A stretch of DNA of 64,000 nucleotides, taken from assembly GCF_029227915.1 (NCBI RefSeq), contig NC_079881.1, positions 20,869,501 to 20,933,500 of the forward strand, in the 5' to 3' direction. Below the pieces are notes generated by a model. The model saw nothing but the letters and a program-made list of their open reading frames with translations, searched no databases and was not told the DNA's origin. Position 1 is the first letter of the stretch, and each line of letters starts with the position of its first letter. The DNA comes from Hydractinia symbiolongicarpus. Lineage: Eukaryota > Cnidaria > Hydrozoa > Anthoathecata > Hydractiniidae. Positions 37,190-48,129 of the stretch are shown here, piece after piece. The position numbers and the translations under genes are program-made.

Positions 37190-38745
37190 TAGAGCCCATA
37201 TCGTGAAAACTGAACGCTCCAAAAAAACGAACTTTGGAAGTTTTTAAAGACAAGAAAAGGCCCTTTCGAAGGGACCCTCCACACTATCAAAACAAACCGC
37301 AAGGTGGAGGAAGATTTTATTATGCGGGAAAGCGGGACAACAGAGGCAACTACAACAACAACAAAAATGGTCGGTTGCAAAAGCAAGTCCGCAGGAACAA
37401 CACAACAAACGGTAAATACCTCTTTTGTTCTACCAAAAGAGGCTCCCTTGGCCAAGTCATTTCCAACTCTGATGCCACTAACCTCACTAAAAAATGTACA
37501 TCCAATTGTGAAAAGCCTGTTTCCAGAGAGCATTCCAGATTTACCTTTGGCAGGAAGACTAAAATATTTTACAAAAGCTTGGGAAAAGCTGACCAACGAC
37601 AAGGAGATATTGTCAATTGTAAACGGTTACGAAATTCCATTTCCACCTGTCCAACAAAGGGTTCCACACCCAACACACATGTCCAAAGATCAACAACTGT
37701 TAGTGGATCAGGAAGTTTTGGAAATGCTGGGCAAGGGAGCCATCAAAAAAGTGGATCATGTGGGGGGCGAATTTCTGAGCAATCTGTTCCTTGTCTTAAA
37801 AAAGGATGGAGAAAACCGCCCTGTGATAAACCTCAGGAACCTGAACGGCTTTATCCCATTTACATTGCTTGAAATTCCTTCTAGAACAAGGAGATTATCT
37901 GTGCAAAATAGATCTGAAGGATGCTTATTTCACGATTCCTCTCTCAAAAAAATCTGGGAGGTATGTGAGGTTTCAATGGTCAGGCAACCTCTACGAATTC
38001 CTTTGTCTTTGTTTTGGTTTGGGACCGGCCCCAAGGGTTTTTACGAAATTACTCATCCCAATAGCATTGTTGAGAAGAATCAACATTCGTGTAATAATTT
38101 ATTTGGACGATATGCTTTTGATGGGCAAAACCTGGCAGAAAATTATAATAGTCAGGGACACATTGATTTCCTTGTTCCAAAATCTGGGTTTTGTTATAAA
38201 TCTCAAGAAGTCTGTTCTACATCCAACGAGACAAATAGAGTTTCTTGGTCTGTGGATAGATACTGTAAAAATGACATTGTCACTTACCCAGGAGAAAATG
38301 AAAAAAATTATTCAACAATGCAAGGAATTAAAACGGAAACATCAATTCTGACACTAACCAAATTATTGGGAACTCTCTCATCAACTGTTCAAGCAGTACT
38401 ACCAGCTCGGTTGCAATTTCGATATCTTCAGCAGGAACAAATTTTGGCATTAAAGCAGCAAGGGTCTTACAAAGGTCAAGTAAAATTGAAAGTCCTTGCG
38501 AAAAAAGAACTCCTATGGTGGATAGAAAATTTGCAACTGTGCAATGGCCACAAAATCTCCCGGCAGGATCCGAGTTTGGTAATTCAGACAGATGCATCCA
38601 CACAAGGGTGGGGTGCATACTGTCAGGGTGTAGTAACAGGGGGGAAATGGTGTCAGGAGGAAGGTCTGTTGCATATCAATGCTCTCGAACTTATGGCTTT
38701 TCTTTCCAAAAACATTTAATGAAAAGATTCTCTTAGTTCGACCTA
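37190..38745 (+). pseudogene. DIRS reverse transcriptase / RNase H, frameshifted
   Basis: Three overlapping frame segments carry one domain order. 37,304-37,880 includes the start of RT (AIKKV...FLSNLFLVLKKDGE, RPVINLRNLN). 37,869-38,320 includes KIDLKDAYF, the polymerase motif YLDDMLL and FLGLWIDT. 38,330-38,719 includes the thumb and RNase H with TDASTQGWGAYC and the LELMA glutamate. At least two frameshifts and a short deletion before LKFLLEQGDYL show that it is dead. The end is cut by the junction with the Harbinger remnant. Confidence 0.8.
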
Positions 38746-39021
38746 CAAAGAAAAAAGGTAGTAAAACTGGACGAAAATCTTATTGGCCAACAGGTATGGC
38801 TAATGATTTAGTAGATATCATCATTGAGGATGAAAATTTAAAAAAAAGCTACTATCTACTACTGTCCAGCACCCAATTGTTCAACAACCAGGACACCAGG
38901 CATATACACCATGGAATTTCATGACCCCCTCATCCACAACAGCACCATAGTCATGCTAGATATGGTATGAGCAACCATCGTTTAAATATGGATAAAGAAG
39001 GACCAGTGTATGAAAATTTAT
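38746..39021 (+). pseudogene. MADF/Myb-like accessory protein remnant of a Harbinger element
   Basis: The frame after 38,746 reads KKKGSKTGRKSYWPTGMAND and then LVDIIIEDENLKK, the opening of a MADF/Myb-like DNA-binding domain often paired with Harbinger transposases. The rest of the domain is deleted. In other frames a proline/glutamine/histidine-rich segment and a C-terminus MDKEGPVYENL with stop at 39,021 remain. PIF/Harbinger elements usually carry such a second gene; this one faces the transposase at 39,069-40,382. Confidence 0.5.
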
Positions 39022-39068
39022 AAAGGTTTTTAGTTGTTGTAAAATATTATTTTAGACATTGAAAAAGT

Positions 39069-40382
39069 TTACAATGTTTCCTCATATACTGTCTTTTCAT
39101 TAAAAATGCTATCTGCTATTTTATCCCTTATCAATTTTGAATTCAAGGGACTGTCTCTCAAATTTCTTTGGTTCGTGCTTGTCATTTGCAGCAAATCTCG
39201 TAGTTCCGATTGCGGTCTCCTCTTGTTTGTCAGTGGATGAACTGATAAATCAATGTTACGTGGAATAACGTCCCCTTTTTCAATACAGATATTGTGCAAA
39301 ACAACACAAGCTAAACCCATTTTTTAACTGTTTCCTTATGACTTTCGCACTTTTTACTTAAAACTTGCCAGCGACCCTTTAGTTTACCAAATGCACCTTC
39401 ACTAACCATTCTAGCACGGCTAAGGCGGTAATTAAAATATCTTTTGCGCTCTGACAAAACAGCATCACCATATGGTTTTGTTATCCATGTCCTCATAGGG
39501 AAAGCGCCATCTCCTAAAATTAATGGAGGAAAACAGATATCTTCGATGTTACACATTGCATTTCGTAACCAGAAATAATTTTTGGTCACAAGTTTGTTGA
39601 TTGAAATAACGTGGAGTCATAATTGTGACCGGGTGCACCAATACTTGCCCAAATAAATCTGTATTTAGCATCAACTAGGGCTAGAAGAATAACGGAGTAA
39701 AAATTTTTAAAATTATGGTATTGTTTCATTGACTCTCCTCCTCCAGGTGGGCACTTAATTGGTAAATGAGAGCCATCGATGGCTGAAAAACTATAAGAAA
39801 ACTGCCATTCGGATTCCATTTCCTTCATTTTTGATTCAAAGTCTTGCTTTACTTTCGGAAAATGTTTCTCAACAGCGTCAACCCATAAATATTCTACTAA
39901 TGCTTGGCAAACTTCTTCCACGATCTTTATAACAATCGACTGGCCTATTCCTGACATTTCGGAATGTGTAATTATAATCTTATAGCTAGTTTATATAAGC
40001 ATATTGCAAGGCGCATGTCTGGACTATTTGGTTGTTCTGATGTTGTTTGCTTGGAAATACCAGCCTCAATGTTAGCCAAGATATAATGAAAAGTTTCCCT
40101 ACTGACCCTGAAAGATTCTTTAAATCTTTTATCAGAATACTCGTTTGAAGCCATCTCCTACCATATAGCATTTCTTCGAAAACGTCTACAACATCGGATC
40201 CTTCTTGGTCTATTTAAACTTTCGTTATGCAGCTTTGAAACCAGGTAACGATATCTCGACAACAATCTTTTTCTGCGATGAATCGCTGATACTAAAATCA
40301 CCAAAATTCTTCTTCTTGCATACCAGGATGCTTTATTTCTTAAATATTCCAAAACTAAACAATTGATATCTTCTCTCGCCAT
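39069..40382 (-). pseudogene. PIF/Harbinger transposase, one stop and three frameshifts
   Basis: The start codon at 40,382 (MAREDINCLVLEYLRNK) leads through a basic region to a TAG at W-stop-EMASNEYSDKRF (near 40,157). Frameshifts follow at about 39,965, 39,590 and 39,315. The DDE residues are all visible: D in FSAIDGSHLPIKCP, D in ILGDGAFPM, E in RMVSEGAFGKLKGRW, then the C-terminal VVLHNICIE helix. The protein would cut and join DNA in the nucleus, together with a Myb-like partner. The length without the breaks would be near 430 aa, normal for the family. Confidence 0.85.
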
Positions 40383-40643
40383 TATTCTTTCCTTTAAAAT
40401 ACAGCATGAAAGGAAACACGTAGATTTTATTTTGTTCATTGTCACACCGACCCTTTTACAATATTTTACTTTTATTGTGAAATTGAGTGAAACAATAAAC
40501 CACGAATATTTTAAATGCATGGCATTTAGTTTAACTCGGCGAATAATTCCACGCCGTGTCGAACTAAATACCAATGCCGCTCTTTTGCCGATTTTAATTT
40601 AATTAAGTTTCGCTCGGCAAAAATGAGGCGTCTAATCTAGGCC

Positions 40644-41900
40644 TTACAGGTGAAATATAATGATGGAACTTTTTAGTTTCAACAAAAACTTCGTTGCGTT
40701 TCGGGTGTCAAACCCATTTCTGAGAAATATGATTTACAATTTTAATAATTATATATGAACCAATGTCGGTTTAAAATAGATCTACTTTGAAAATGTTGTG
40801 CAATATGAATTAATTTTTACTTATTAGTCCCACACAATATAACGCTACCTTGTGAATATATATTTAAAGCTAAAAAGGTCAATTGAAGATAAAACGTTAC
40901 TACTCAAGGACATGTGTAGTTTTGTTGAATTTTATCGGTTAGTTATCGAGAATCTCCGTAGTAAAATCGAAACTGTCAAACAACACAAAGACATGGAAGG
41001 CATCAAACGTTAACCTTTTAAAGGTTAGTATTTTTAATATAGTATCGTGATGACTTTATGTAGAATTTCAGAGTGAAAGAACAAAATGGGCCAATTTATC
41101 AAAATGGTTATTGTTCAAAAGTTACTTGTTTAAAAGTAGACATTCAGCTTTTTTAAGGTTATTACACCAACTGTAACAATATCGCTATCGTAAATGGGAT
41201 ACTGCCGTTATTAAAGTCAGCTTTGACGTTTGGTGAATCACAGTTACCCAAAGGCCTTAAAATATTTGGGCCTGTGTTATCGCTGACTTTGAAGCTTCCA
41301 TCTGCAGTACAAGCTATTGAGTGGGAGAAATCCGAACCTGATGGAATTTTATTTCCGAATATTGGGGAAGAAGAATTGGACGAGTTCGATGATGATCTGA
41401 TATGCGTGACGAGAATGGAGTTGTCGAAACTTTGAATAATATACTGATATGTCAGTTGATTGGGTATGTATTTTCGAAAAGATTACGTCACTATGCTCTG
41501 AGAAATCAACAACAGGCTTGCCTCATCAGAGCAAATTTTGGGGTTTCCTTTGACTCAATGCACATATGTATTCGGGGTAGGAGCTACACTTGGCTGTTTA
41601 TTTAAACGTCACCATAAATGTTATAGCGATTAAAAAATTGTACAACAGCTTGTAGATCATGCCGAATGTCAGGCCCACTGGATAAAACGGCTTAAATGAC
41701 CTGATGCAAAGTGCTTGAAAATATGCGTATCAGGGTAAACACTGTGAAAAAAAACAAAACAATTTTATGCATTTATTTTGTATGTGTTAACTAGATTATA
41801 ACAAAATGTGATTGGTTTTTTCTTAAAATTACACATTTTTGATATTTTATTAACTTCACAGATTTAGAACAATTCTTTATACTATTCCAACTAGCCCGTA
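40644..41900. other. Non-coding stretch with one unassigned frame
   Basis: 41,223-41,435 is open for 70 codons and ends acidic (GEEELDEFDDDLIC), but shows no domain and no splice partner. It may be host or old element sequence. Nothing else is seen. Confidence 0.4.
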
Positions 41901-44900
41901 GTGCGAATTCTAACGAATTGCTTGATTTTGGAATAATATTTTGGGATAAATTTTGGTTATCCGACGCTGCAAGCCCTGACAGAACGCCTCCTGATACTAG
42001 AATCATCAGCCAAAGCTACATCACACTTCCAGCCACCCACCGCACCGGACTACGTCGCGCCAATCAGGTCCGAGTATCAAACGTCGAAAACGATTCCACG
42101 TACACCACCCAGTCCACAACCACCACAACCACCTACCAAGGACACCAACAACGAAAACAGACCCCCAGGATGCATTCAACAAAAATGCAGAGGATGCGGT
42201 CGTAATCGACACCAAAATGGACGACAACAATGCCCCGCACAAGGGAGACAATACATCAAATGTGGAAAAATGAACCATTTCAGCAATGTATGTGAAAGTT
42301 CATCCGCAAACGCTGTTCGTGATGATTCACCCGACCTTCAAAGAGATGAAGATTTCTCGCTTTCGACATCCATCACAACACCAATGGCCCCGTTATGACT
42401 AGATGGAATACCGCATGGGCAGTGGCTCAACAACGAATTGTTACCCGAAAAGCCCGAACCACCCTTAACAATAGAAGTGGCAATCTCTTTAAACATAAAA
42501 GCGCATCAGAAATGGAGACATCGTGTGCCAATTAGACAATCATGTGAGTCCGATAAGGTTCGTGCTATTGCCGACACAGGCGCTCAAACATGTACCGCGG
42601 GACCTGAATTGCTGACCACCACCCGATCGCCGTTCACAAACCGATTCCAATACCGTACCATTGGAAGGACGCAGTTAAAGCTCAGCTCGATGCAGACGTG
42701 GCACTGGGTATCATGCAGACGTGGCACTGGGTACAATTGAACTGGTTCCAGCTGGTACACCAACGATATGGTGTTCTAAGATGATTACCGTGCCCAAAAA
42801 AGATGGCATGCCTCGACGTACCATTCACCTACAGAATCTGAATGTCGCCACGAGACGCTAAACGCATCATACTCCTTCACTTTTCAACGTTGTCAGTGTC
42901 ATTCCGATCAATAAAAAGAAAACTGTCTTTGCTGCGTGGAATAGGTACCACAGTGTGCCGTTATCCCCAGACGCTAAAGACGCCACCAAATTCATCACTG
43001 AATACGGAAGGTACCGATATTGCCGTGCCCCCCCAGGGTTTTCACGCCTCAAACGACAGATATACAAAACGTTTTGACGATATCACATCAGACTTCCCAT
43101 GAGTAGCGTGGATCGTTGACGATTCTTTATTATTACAACAACATTTCCACGTCATTCTGGCACACCATGCAATATATCAAGTTGTGCGCGGACATTGGAA
43201 TTGTTTTCAATCGTGATAAATTTCATTTTGCCAAAGACACCGTTGAATTTGCCGGCTTCGACGTTACCACAACAGGATAAAAGTCATCGCATAAACTATT
43301 AAAAGCAATTGCAGAATTTCCAACCCCCCCTAATATCACTGGCGTACGATCATGGTTTGGTTTAGTAAATCAAGTATCATACGCTTTCGCTCAGGTGCCA
43401 GTGATGAATCCAATCAGAGAGTTGCTACAGCACGGCAGATTTTATTGAGACAAGACACTTAAACGGTTATTCCATCAATCTAAGGAAGAAATCTTGCACA
43501 AAATAAACGGTGTTAGAACGTTTGAAACAAACCGACAAACATGCCTCGCTTCTGACTGGAGCAAGACAGGAATCGGTTTCACGCTATCACAACAACATTG
43601 CTCCTGCCCATACACCGATGACCCACTTTGCGGCGAAGGTCACTGGAAAGTCGTATATGCTGGATCCCGTTTTACTAGACCAGCTGAAAGCCGATATGCT
43701 CCTATAGAAGGAGAGGCTGTCGCTGTTTCATTTGTTCTTGATAGTTGCAAAATGTTTACGATGGGTTGCCCATATCTGGTCGTAGTTGTCGATCATAAGC
43801 CTTTGGTCCGAATTTTCAATGATCGCCGTTTAGATGAAATCAAGAACCCAAGACTTTCGAAAATACGTGAAAAGACACTTATGTGCAACTTCAAAGTCAT
43901 TGCAATACCAGGAAACAAAAACCATGGAGCCGATGCAGTGTCCTGTATACCGGTCCCATCAACCAAACACCTCCTGTACTACCGCACAGTAATATCGACA
44001 CAGCATTAATAGCATCCTTAGAGCTACAATGGAGCAACTGCAAAACTACAAGCACAGTGCAGGAGATTCTCCACGAGGCTCTCCGCGATGAGCAATACCA
44101 GCACCTCACCTGCGTCATTAAAGCAGGGTTTCCAGACAGTCGTGATAGTCTTCCTGACGACCTTCAAGAATACTGGAAACTACGAGATTCTTTATACACC
44201 CTGGACAACATCATCTTCATAGATAGTCGAATACTCATATCGCTTCGACATCATACGATAAAAGAACTACATATTGGTCACCAAGGTGTAAATATCATGC
44301 GAAGCAACGCCAAGCTAAGATTTTTTGGCCTGGGATGGGGAAACAACTGCAGAACTACAGGGATCAGTGTCGTCGCTGCAATGAGACTGCACCATCTAAT
44401 CGTAAGGAATCATCTGTGACTGCTGCTCAACCGGATTATCCTTTCCAGCAAATGGTTACCGATCTATTCCACATGGCCGATCGCAAATACATTATATATG
44501 CAGATCGATTCTCTGGTTGGACAGAAGTTGCGTCAACACACGCGACTCTAAAGCAACCACCATTTGCAACATACTCCGCCATTATTTCATCAGCTTTGGA
44601 GTTCCTGAGGAAATAACCTGTGATGGTGGGCCTCCATTTGATTCCCACGAGGTAAAAATTTTTCTCTCTTCCTGGGGTGTAAAACATCGTATCACATCTG
44701 CGTACTACCCTCAAAGTAATGGTCGAGCCGACGCTGCCGTTAAATGCATGAAACGGATCCTAACATGTACCATCAGTGCAAGCGGGTCCCTGGATACAAA
44801 CAACGTAGCCAAGGCGCTGTTGCTTCACTGTAACACACCGCCCCCTGACATCGGCACATCTCCCGCTGAATTATTCTTTGGTTGACCCATTCGCGATCAC

Positions 44901-45450
44901 CTGCCAAATCCCACCAAGTTTCGCAAAGAATGGCTAGAACTTGCCGATATACAAGAAAAGTCAATGACAAAACGATTCAACCGCATTCATTTAAAGGACA
45001 CCGCCACAAGCTTGCCTCAGATTTAAGAAGGTGACGTCGTTTCAGTGCAAAATCAACACGGGAATCACCCAAATAAACGGGATAATACAGGAGCAGTCGT
45101 TGAGACGCTAGTATCGTGTTTGCCTGGATGGGAGCAGAAGGACTACTTTCCGCAACAGGAAATTCCTGCGAAAAATACCAGACGACTGTCGCAACGATCC
45201 AGTTTGGATACCGCAAATCATGTCACTTGCAACGCTTCCACTTCCACCAGCAGACACCCAACCTGTGCCACCAACAACACCTGCCCCTTCATGACCAACT
45301 GCTACCAACACCATCAACCACACCCGACAATACACCCGAAGAGCGAAAAAACAGTTAAAATCAGACAACCCCAGATGAACCAGTAGTAGAGGCCAGGAGA
45401 TCCACTCGTAATCGCTGTGTACCACGCAAGTTCTCCGACCACATGATGAC
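41900..45450 (+). pseudogene. Ty3/Gypsy retrotransposon gag-pol remnant, copy 1
   Basis: In order on the plus strand: nucleocapsid with one zinc knuckle (CRGCGRNRHQNGRQQC) and a second lacking its first cysteine (YIKCGKMNHFSNVC) near 42,170-42,300; aspartic protease (AIADTGAQTCTAG) near 42,570; RT with VPKKDGMPRRTIHLQNLN and a VDD catalytic pair near 43,118; RNase H (SDWSKTGIGFTL, PLVRIFNDRRL) 43,494-44,009; integrase with HHCC residues, the two aspartates (VTDLF, CDGGPPFD) and SNGRADAAVK near 44,720, where glutamate is expected instead of D. Many stops and frameshifts make it inactive. No LTR was recognised at either side. Confidence 0.85.
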
Positions 45451-45524
45451 TTAGACCATAGCGAATATGCTTTATTTTATTGTAGGAGACACCATATCTG
45501 GAAAGCGGGTTGTTAGTAGTCAAT

Positions 45525-46090
45525 GTATCATAACCTTTTTTTGTTCCTCCAAAGTTACTGCCAAAAAGACAGTTAAACTTCCTTTTCGCAGGATACACAA
45601 TATCAGTTAAAAAAAACAAAAAAAAACAAACAAACTTGTATATATATCGGCATTATGGTACTTTGAAACCTACGAGATATCCGAGCACGATTCTGGAGAT
45701 CTCACTGTAGAGCAAACAGACGTGTTTTCTCTGTCTCGTATTATTCGTGATTATCATACCCCATATACATATGTCAATAGATTGCACGGATTAAAGAAGA
45801 TTTGATGACAAAAGAGGATTCCAGGGCCTCCTGATGACCAATTAGTGGACCTCGGATTAGAGGTGCCCCGCCTGCAATCCTGACACCCCTTGGTTGAGGC
45901 TTTGGGGCGAAACCGTTTGGTGTCAGGGTAGGGATTGTGCAATCTGTGTTGTGTGTGTTTTGTGTTGCTTTTTTTTTGTGTGTGTTTTTTGTTTTTGTCT
46001 GTTTTTTAACGGATACTGCGTATCCTGCGAAAAAGGAAGTTTAACTGTCGTTTTGGCAGTAACTTTGCAGGAACAAAGCCTCTATGATTT
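45525..46090. repeat. Long inverted repeat, about 90-bp arms
   Basis: The left arm 45,525-45,617 and right arm 46,001-46,090 are reverse complements at about 88-90% by eye, with GTTACTGCCAAAA.GACAGTT and AACTTCCTTTT(T)CGCAGG as the best blocks. The ~380-bp spacer contains a weaker internal palindrome near 45,870-45,930. It is a foldback or MITE-like element, or the termini of a deleted DNA transposon. Confidence 0.65.
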
Positions 46091-46177
46091 AACCCTAAAA
46101 CTTAACGGGTTGGGTATTTTATTGTGCCTTGCTGCAATGCTCAAAGTTTTCTTTTTCTATGATAAAGAAAGTGGTAA

Positions 46178-46537
46178 GAAAATAATTTACAAAGAGGTGG
46201 CAAGCCACCGCAATGATGAACTCAACCTGTTAGGTCTTTGGAAACAAGCTAGAAGTTGTACTCCTCTAGAGAATATGCCTCTAAAAGCACAATTTTCCCT
46301 TTTTACAAGGAATTAAAAAAATATAAAATAAAAATAAAAAGGACACAACACATTTGAAAAGATGAACAGAACTTTAACCAAGGGCAGGTAGGTTTCGACC
46401 CATATTTCGGAACCTAAGTACCCTGGATGTCTAGCTGGGTCACCTCGAAGAAATCCGCAGACGGTTATCAGCAGAAACTAGACATCCCTATCTTCCTAAA
46501 ATTAACTTTGACCACTTCCTGTTCAACTGTTCTATTC
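46178..46537 (-). mobile_element. tRNA-derived SINE, family 2, copy 2
   Basis: Near-duplicate of 30,670-31,030 over its whole length, in the same orientation, with the same tRNA-like head on the minus strand (B box GGGTCGAAACC at about 46,394-46,404). The unrelated flanks show it is dispersed rather than part of a larger duplication. Confidence 0.65.
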
Positions 46538-46547
46538 TTTGTTTTTA

Positions 46548-46712
46548 ACTGGGGTAATAAGTGGAGTCGTCACTCTCCAAAGACAAGACCTAGTATGATC
46601 AAACCCCCTTGCTAACTTAATTTTTACTTAATTTTGCTTTATTTTAGACTGGGGTAATAAGTGGAGTCGTCACTCTCCAAAGACAAGACTGAGTGTAGTC
46701 AAGCCCTCTTAC
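46548..46712 (+). repeat. Direct repeat with 100-bp period
   Basis: ACTGGGGTAATAAGTGGAGT and the following ~45 bp occur at 46,548 and again at 46,648, nearly identical through AAAGACAAGAC. A two-copy tandem duplication or paired element ends just left of the ubiquitin protease exon. Confidence 0.75.
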
Positions 46713-46736
46713 TGACTCATTCCGGTTAAAATATTC

Positions 46737-47582
46737 TTATCTCAGCTCTTCTAAAAAGAAAACATACTGACTAAGGCGGTCATCACAGAAAATTACTGCT
46801 CTATCGTTGCAATGTATCCACCTGTGTACAATTTGGTCGAAGGCTATGGTTGTGTAGTGACCATTATTTAAGTTGCCGCAATGGTTGATAACAGCCCTTA
46901 ATTGAAAATTTTTACGAAATTTCACTTCTCCATCTACGGTTAAAGGTATGGAAAGGGTACCAGGGTAAGCAGTAATACGAGAGGCAACTTTTGACACAAG
47001 GCCGTTGGCACTGGCAAAACGTTTTAGCTGTAAAATGAGATCGGAACCGCACGACACTACCTCTTTTTCAACTAGAGCAGTTTGATGAGCGTTGCAAACA
47101 TGGCAGAAGTAGGCATTGGTGTCTGACAACTCCTCGCTTTCGTAGAAATTATCTAAGGAAGATTGTAACGTAGGGTGCAGAGAAAGTTGGATGTATGGTG
47201 CTATAACTTCTGAGGAGCTGGTAATATGACATGAATTGCAAGAGGTTGATGTCTTGATGCCAATACTAAAAAGACTTCCAAGAAATGGAAAGTCTAATGA
47301 CAGACCAGGTAGGAGATATTCAAGAACCTTGGGGACGTCGTGCTGAGCAAAGATATTAAATGCACTTCCCTTCGCGGCTGAGATATGATGTTTCATAGCA
47401 CGCAAAAAATGGGAGGGATCAACTGGACTCTAGAAACAGCCAAACTTTGAAGAACACCTACAAATGCTTCGCCTAACTTTGAGGTTGTTTTGCTGACAGA
47501 AATGGCTTCTTTAACTTTTGGAAGGTTATAAAAACATTGTAAGATGGAGTTTGCATAACATGTGTTTCCCAAGTTTGGCTTG
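46737..47582 (-). pseudogene. Ubiquitin-specific protease (USP) catalytic exon, frameshifted
   Basis: After an acceptor-like TTTTAG, the frame from 47,582 gives the cysteine box NLGNTCYANSILQCF (near 47,555) and continues for about 50 residues. It then shifts by one base near 47,420 to the frame 47,405-46,737, which holds the paired CxxC zinc ribbon (SCNSC, CHVC), LILQLKRF, and the histidine box INHCGNLNNGHYTT with the following WIHCNDRAV. All three catalytic positions of a USP are visible. The protein would remove ubiquitin from substrates. No upstream exon was found: a SINE and a LINE lie there. The frameshift argues for a pseudogene or retrocopy, unless it is a sequencing error. Confidence 0.7.
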
Positions 47583-47699
47583 CTAAAACTTCATCGATAT
47601 TTCACTTACTTAGTTTTATCAATTCGTTTGTTCCATTATGATGATGATGAGGTGACAAAACAGCTAGCTGTAATGATATTTCTTGTCTAATGACAGCTG

Positions 47700-48060
47700 G
47701 TTCTACTATAGTTAGAGGTTGCAACCCTCTAGAGATTTTTCAAAAAAAGCAAAATCCCCCTTTTTGCAAGGATTTCCTAAAAACATTGACCGTAAAAGGC
47801 AGAAAAATACAACAGCGACAGAACACAACACTAAACAATAAATATTAAAGCAATTCAAAATGAATTAAATAGGTACAAATGAGATAAATAAAACTTATCA
47901 TAACGTAAATATCCTTAAATGGATAAATTTAAAATTATTCTTTAGAGAATGTGTTTAAGAAGCAAACAACTATCTGCGCCCCAGGACTTGACCCTGGCTG
48001 TAGCTTTCCACATGTGTTATGGAGCTCCAACACTCAGCCTTACACAGATAATTGTTGCTG
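47700..48060 (-). mobile_element. tRNA-derived SINE, family 2, diverged copy 3
   Basis: Shares the layout of the central block with copies 1 and 2 (AGAGGTTGCAACCCTCTAGAG, CCCCTTTTTGCAAGGATTT). On the minus strand it has a tRNA-like head with A box GGCTGAGTGTTGG and a B-box-like GGGTCAAGTCC at about 47,980-48,040. It is much more diverged than the other two. Confidence 0.45.
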
Positions 48061-48129
48061 TGGACCTGCCTAATGACAGTACCAGCCTGTCATAATTGGG
48101 GTAATATGCGTGGGCGTAACACCACGAAG

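Larger units (their letters stand above)
36300..38745 (+). mobile_element. DIRS-type retrotransposon, truncated
   Basis: A leader with CGGCGAGCTAATACTGCG near 36,335 precedes a gag-like ORF, a degraded gag C-terminal part and a reverse transcriptase/RNase H region. The tyrosine recombinase and methyltransferase parts expected downstream are absent: homology stops inside RNase H near 38,745, where a Harbinger-derived sequence begins. The left limit is approximate. Confidence 0.7.
38746..40643 (-). mobile_element. PIF/Harbinger DNA transposon, decayed
   Basis: Contains a broken transposase (minus) and a broken MADF/Myb-like gene (plus). A probable right terminus is GGCGTCTAATCTAGGCC at 40,627-40,643 followed by TTA, which fits the 3-bp TWA target preference of this superfamily. 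The left terminus is missing at the junction with the DIRS element. Confidence 0.6.

Noticed and set aside
37189-37602. Long minus-strand and second plus-strand frames over the DIRS pol region
   Set aside because: Shadows of the reverse transcriptase frames, which carry the recognisable motifs.
45754-45942. Minus-strand frame inside the inverted repeat spacer
   Set aside because: No domain; it lies over a weak internal palindrome.
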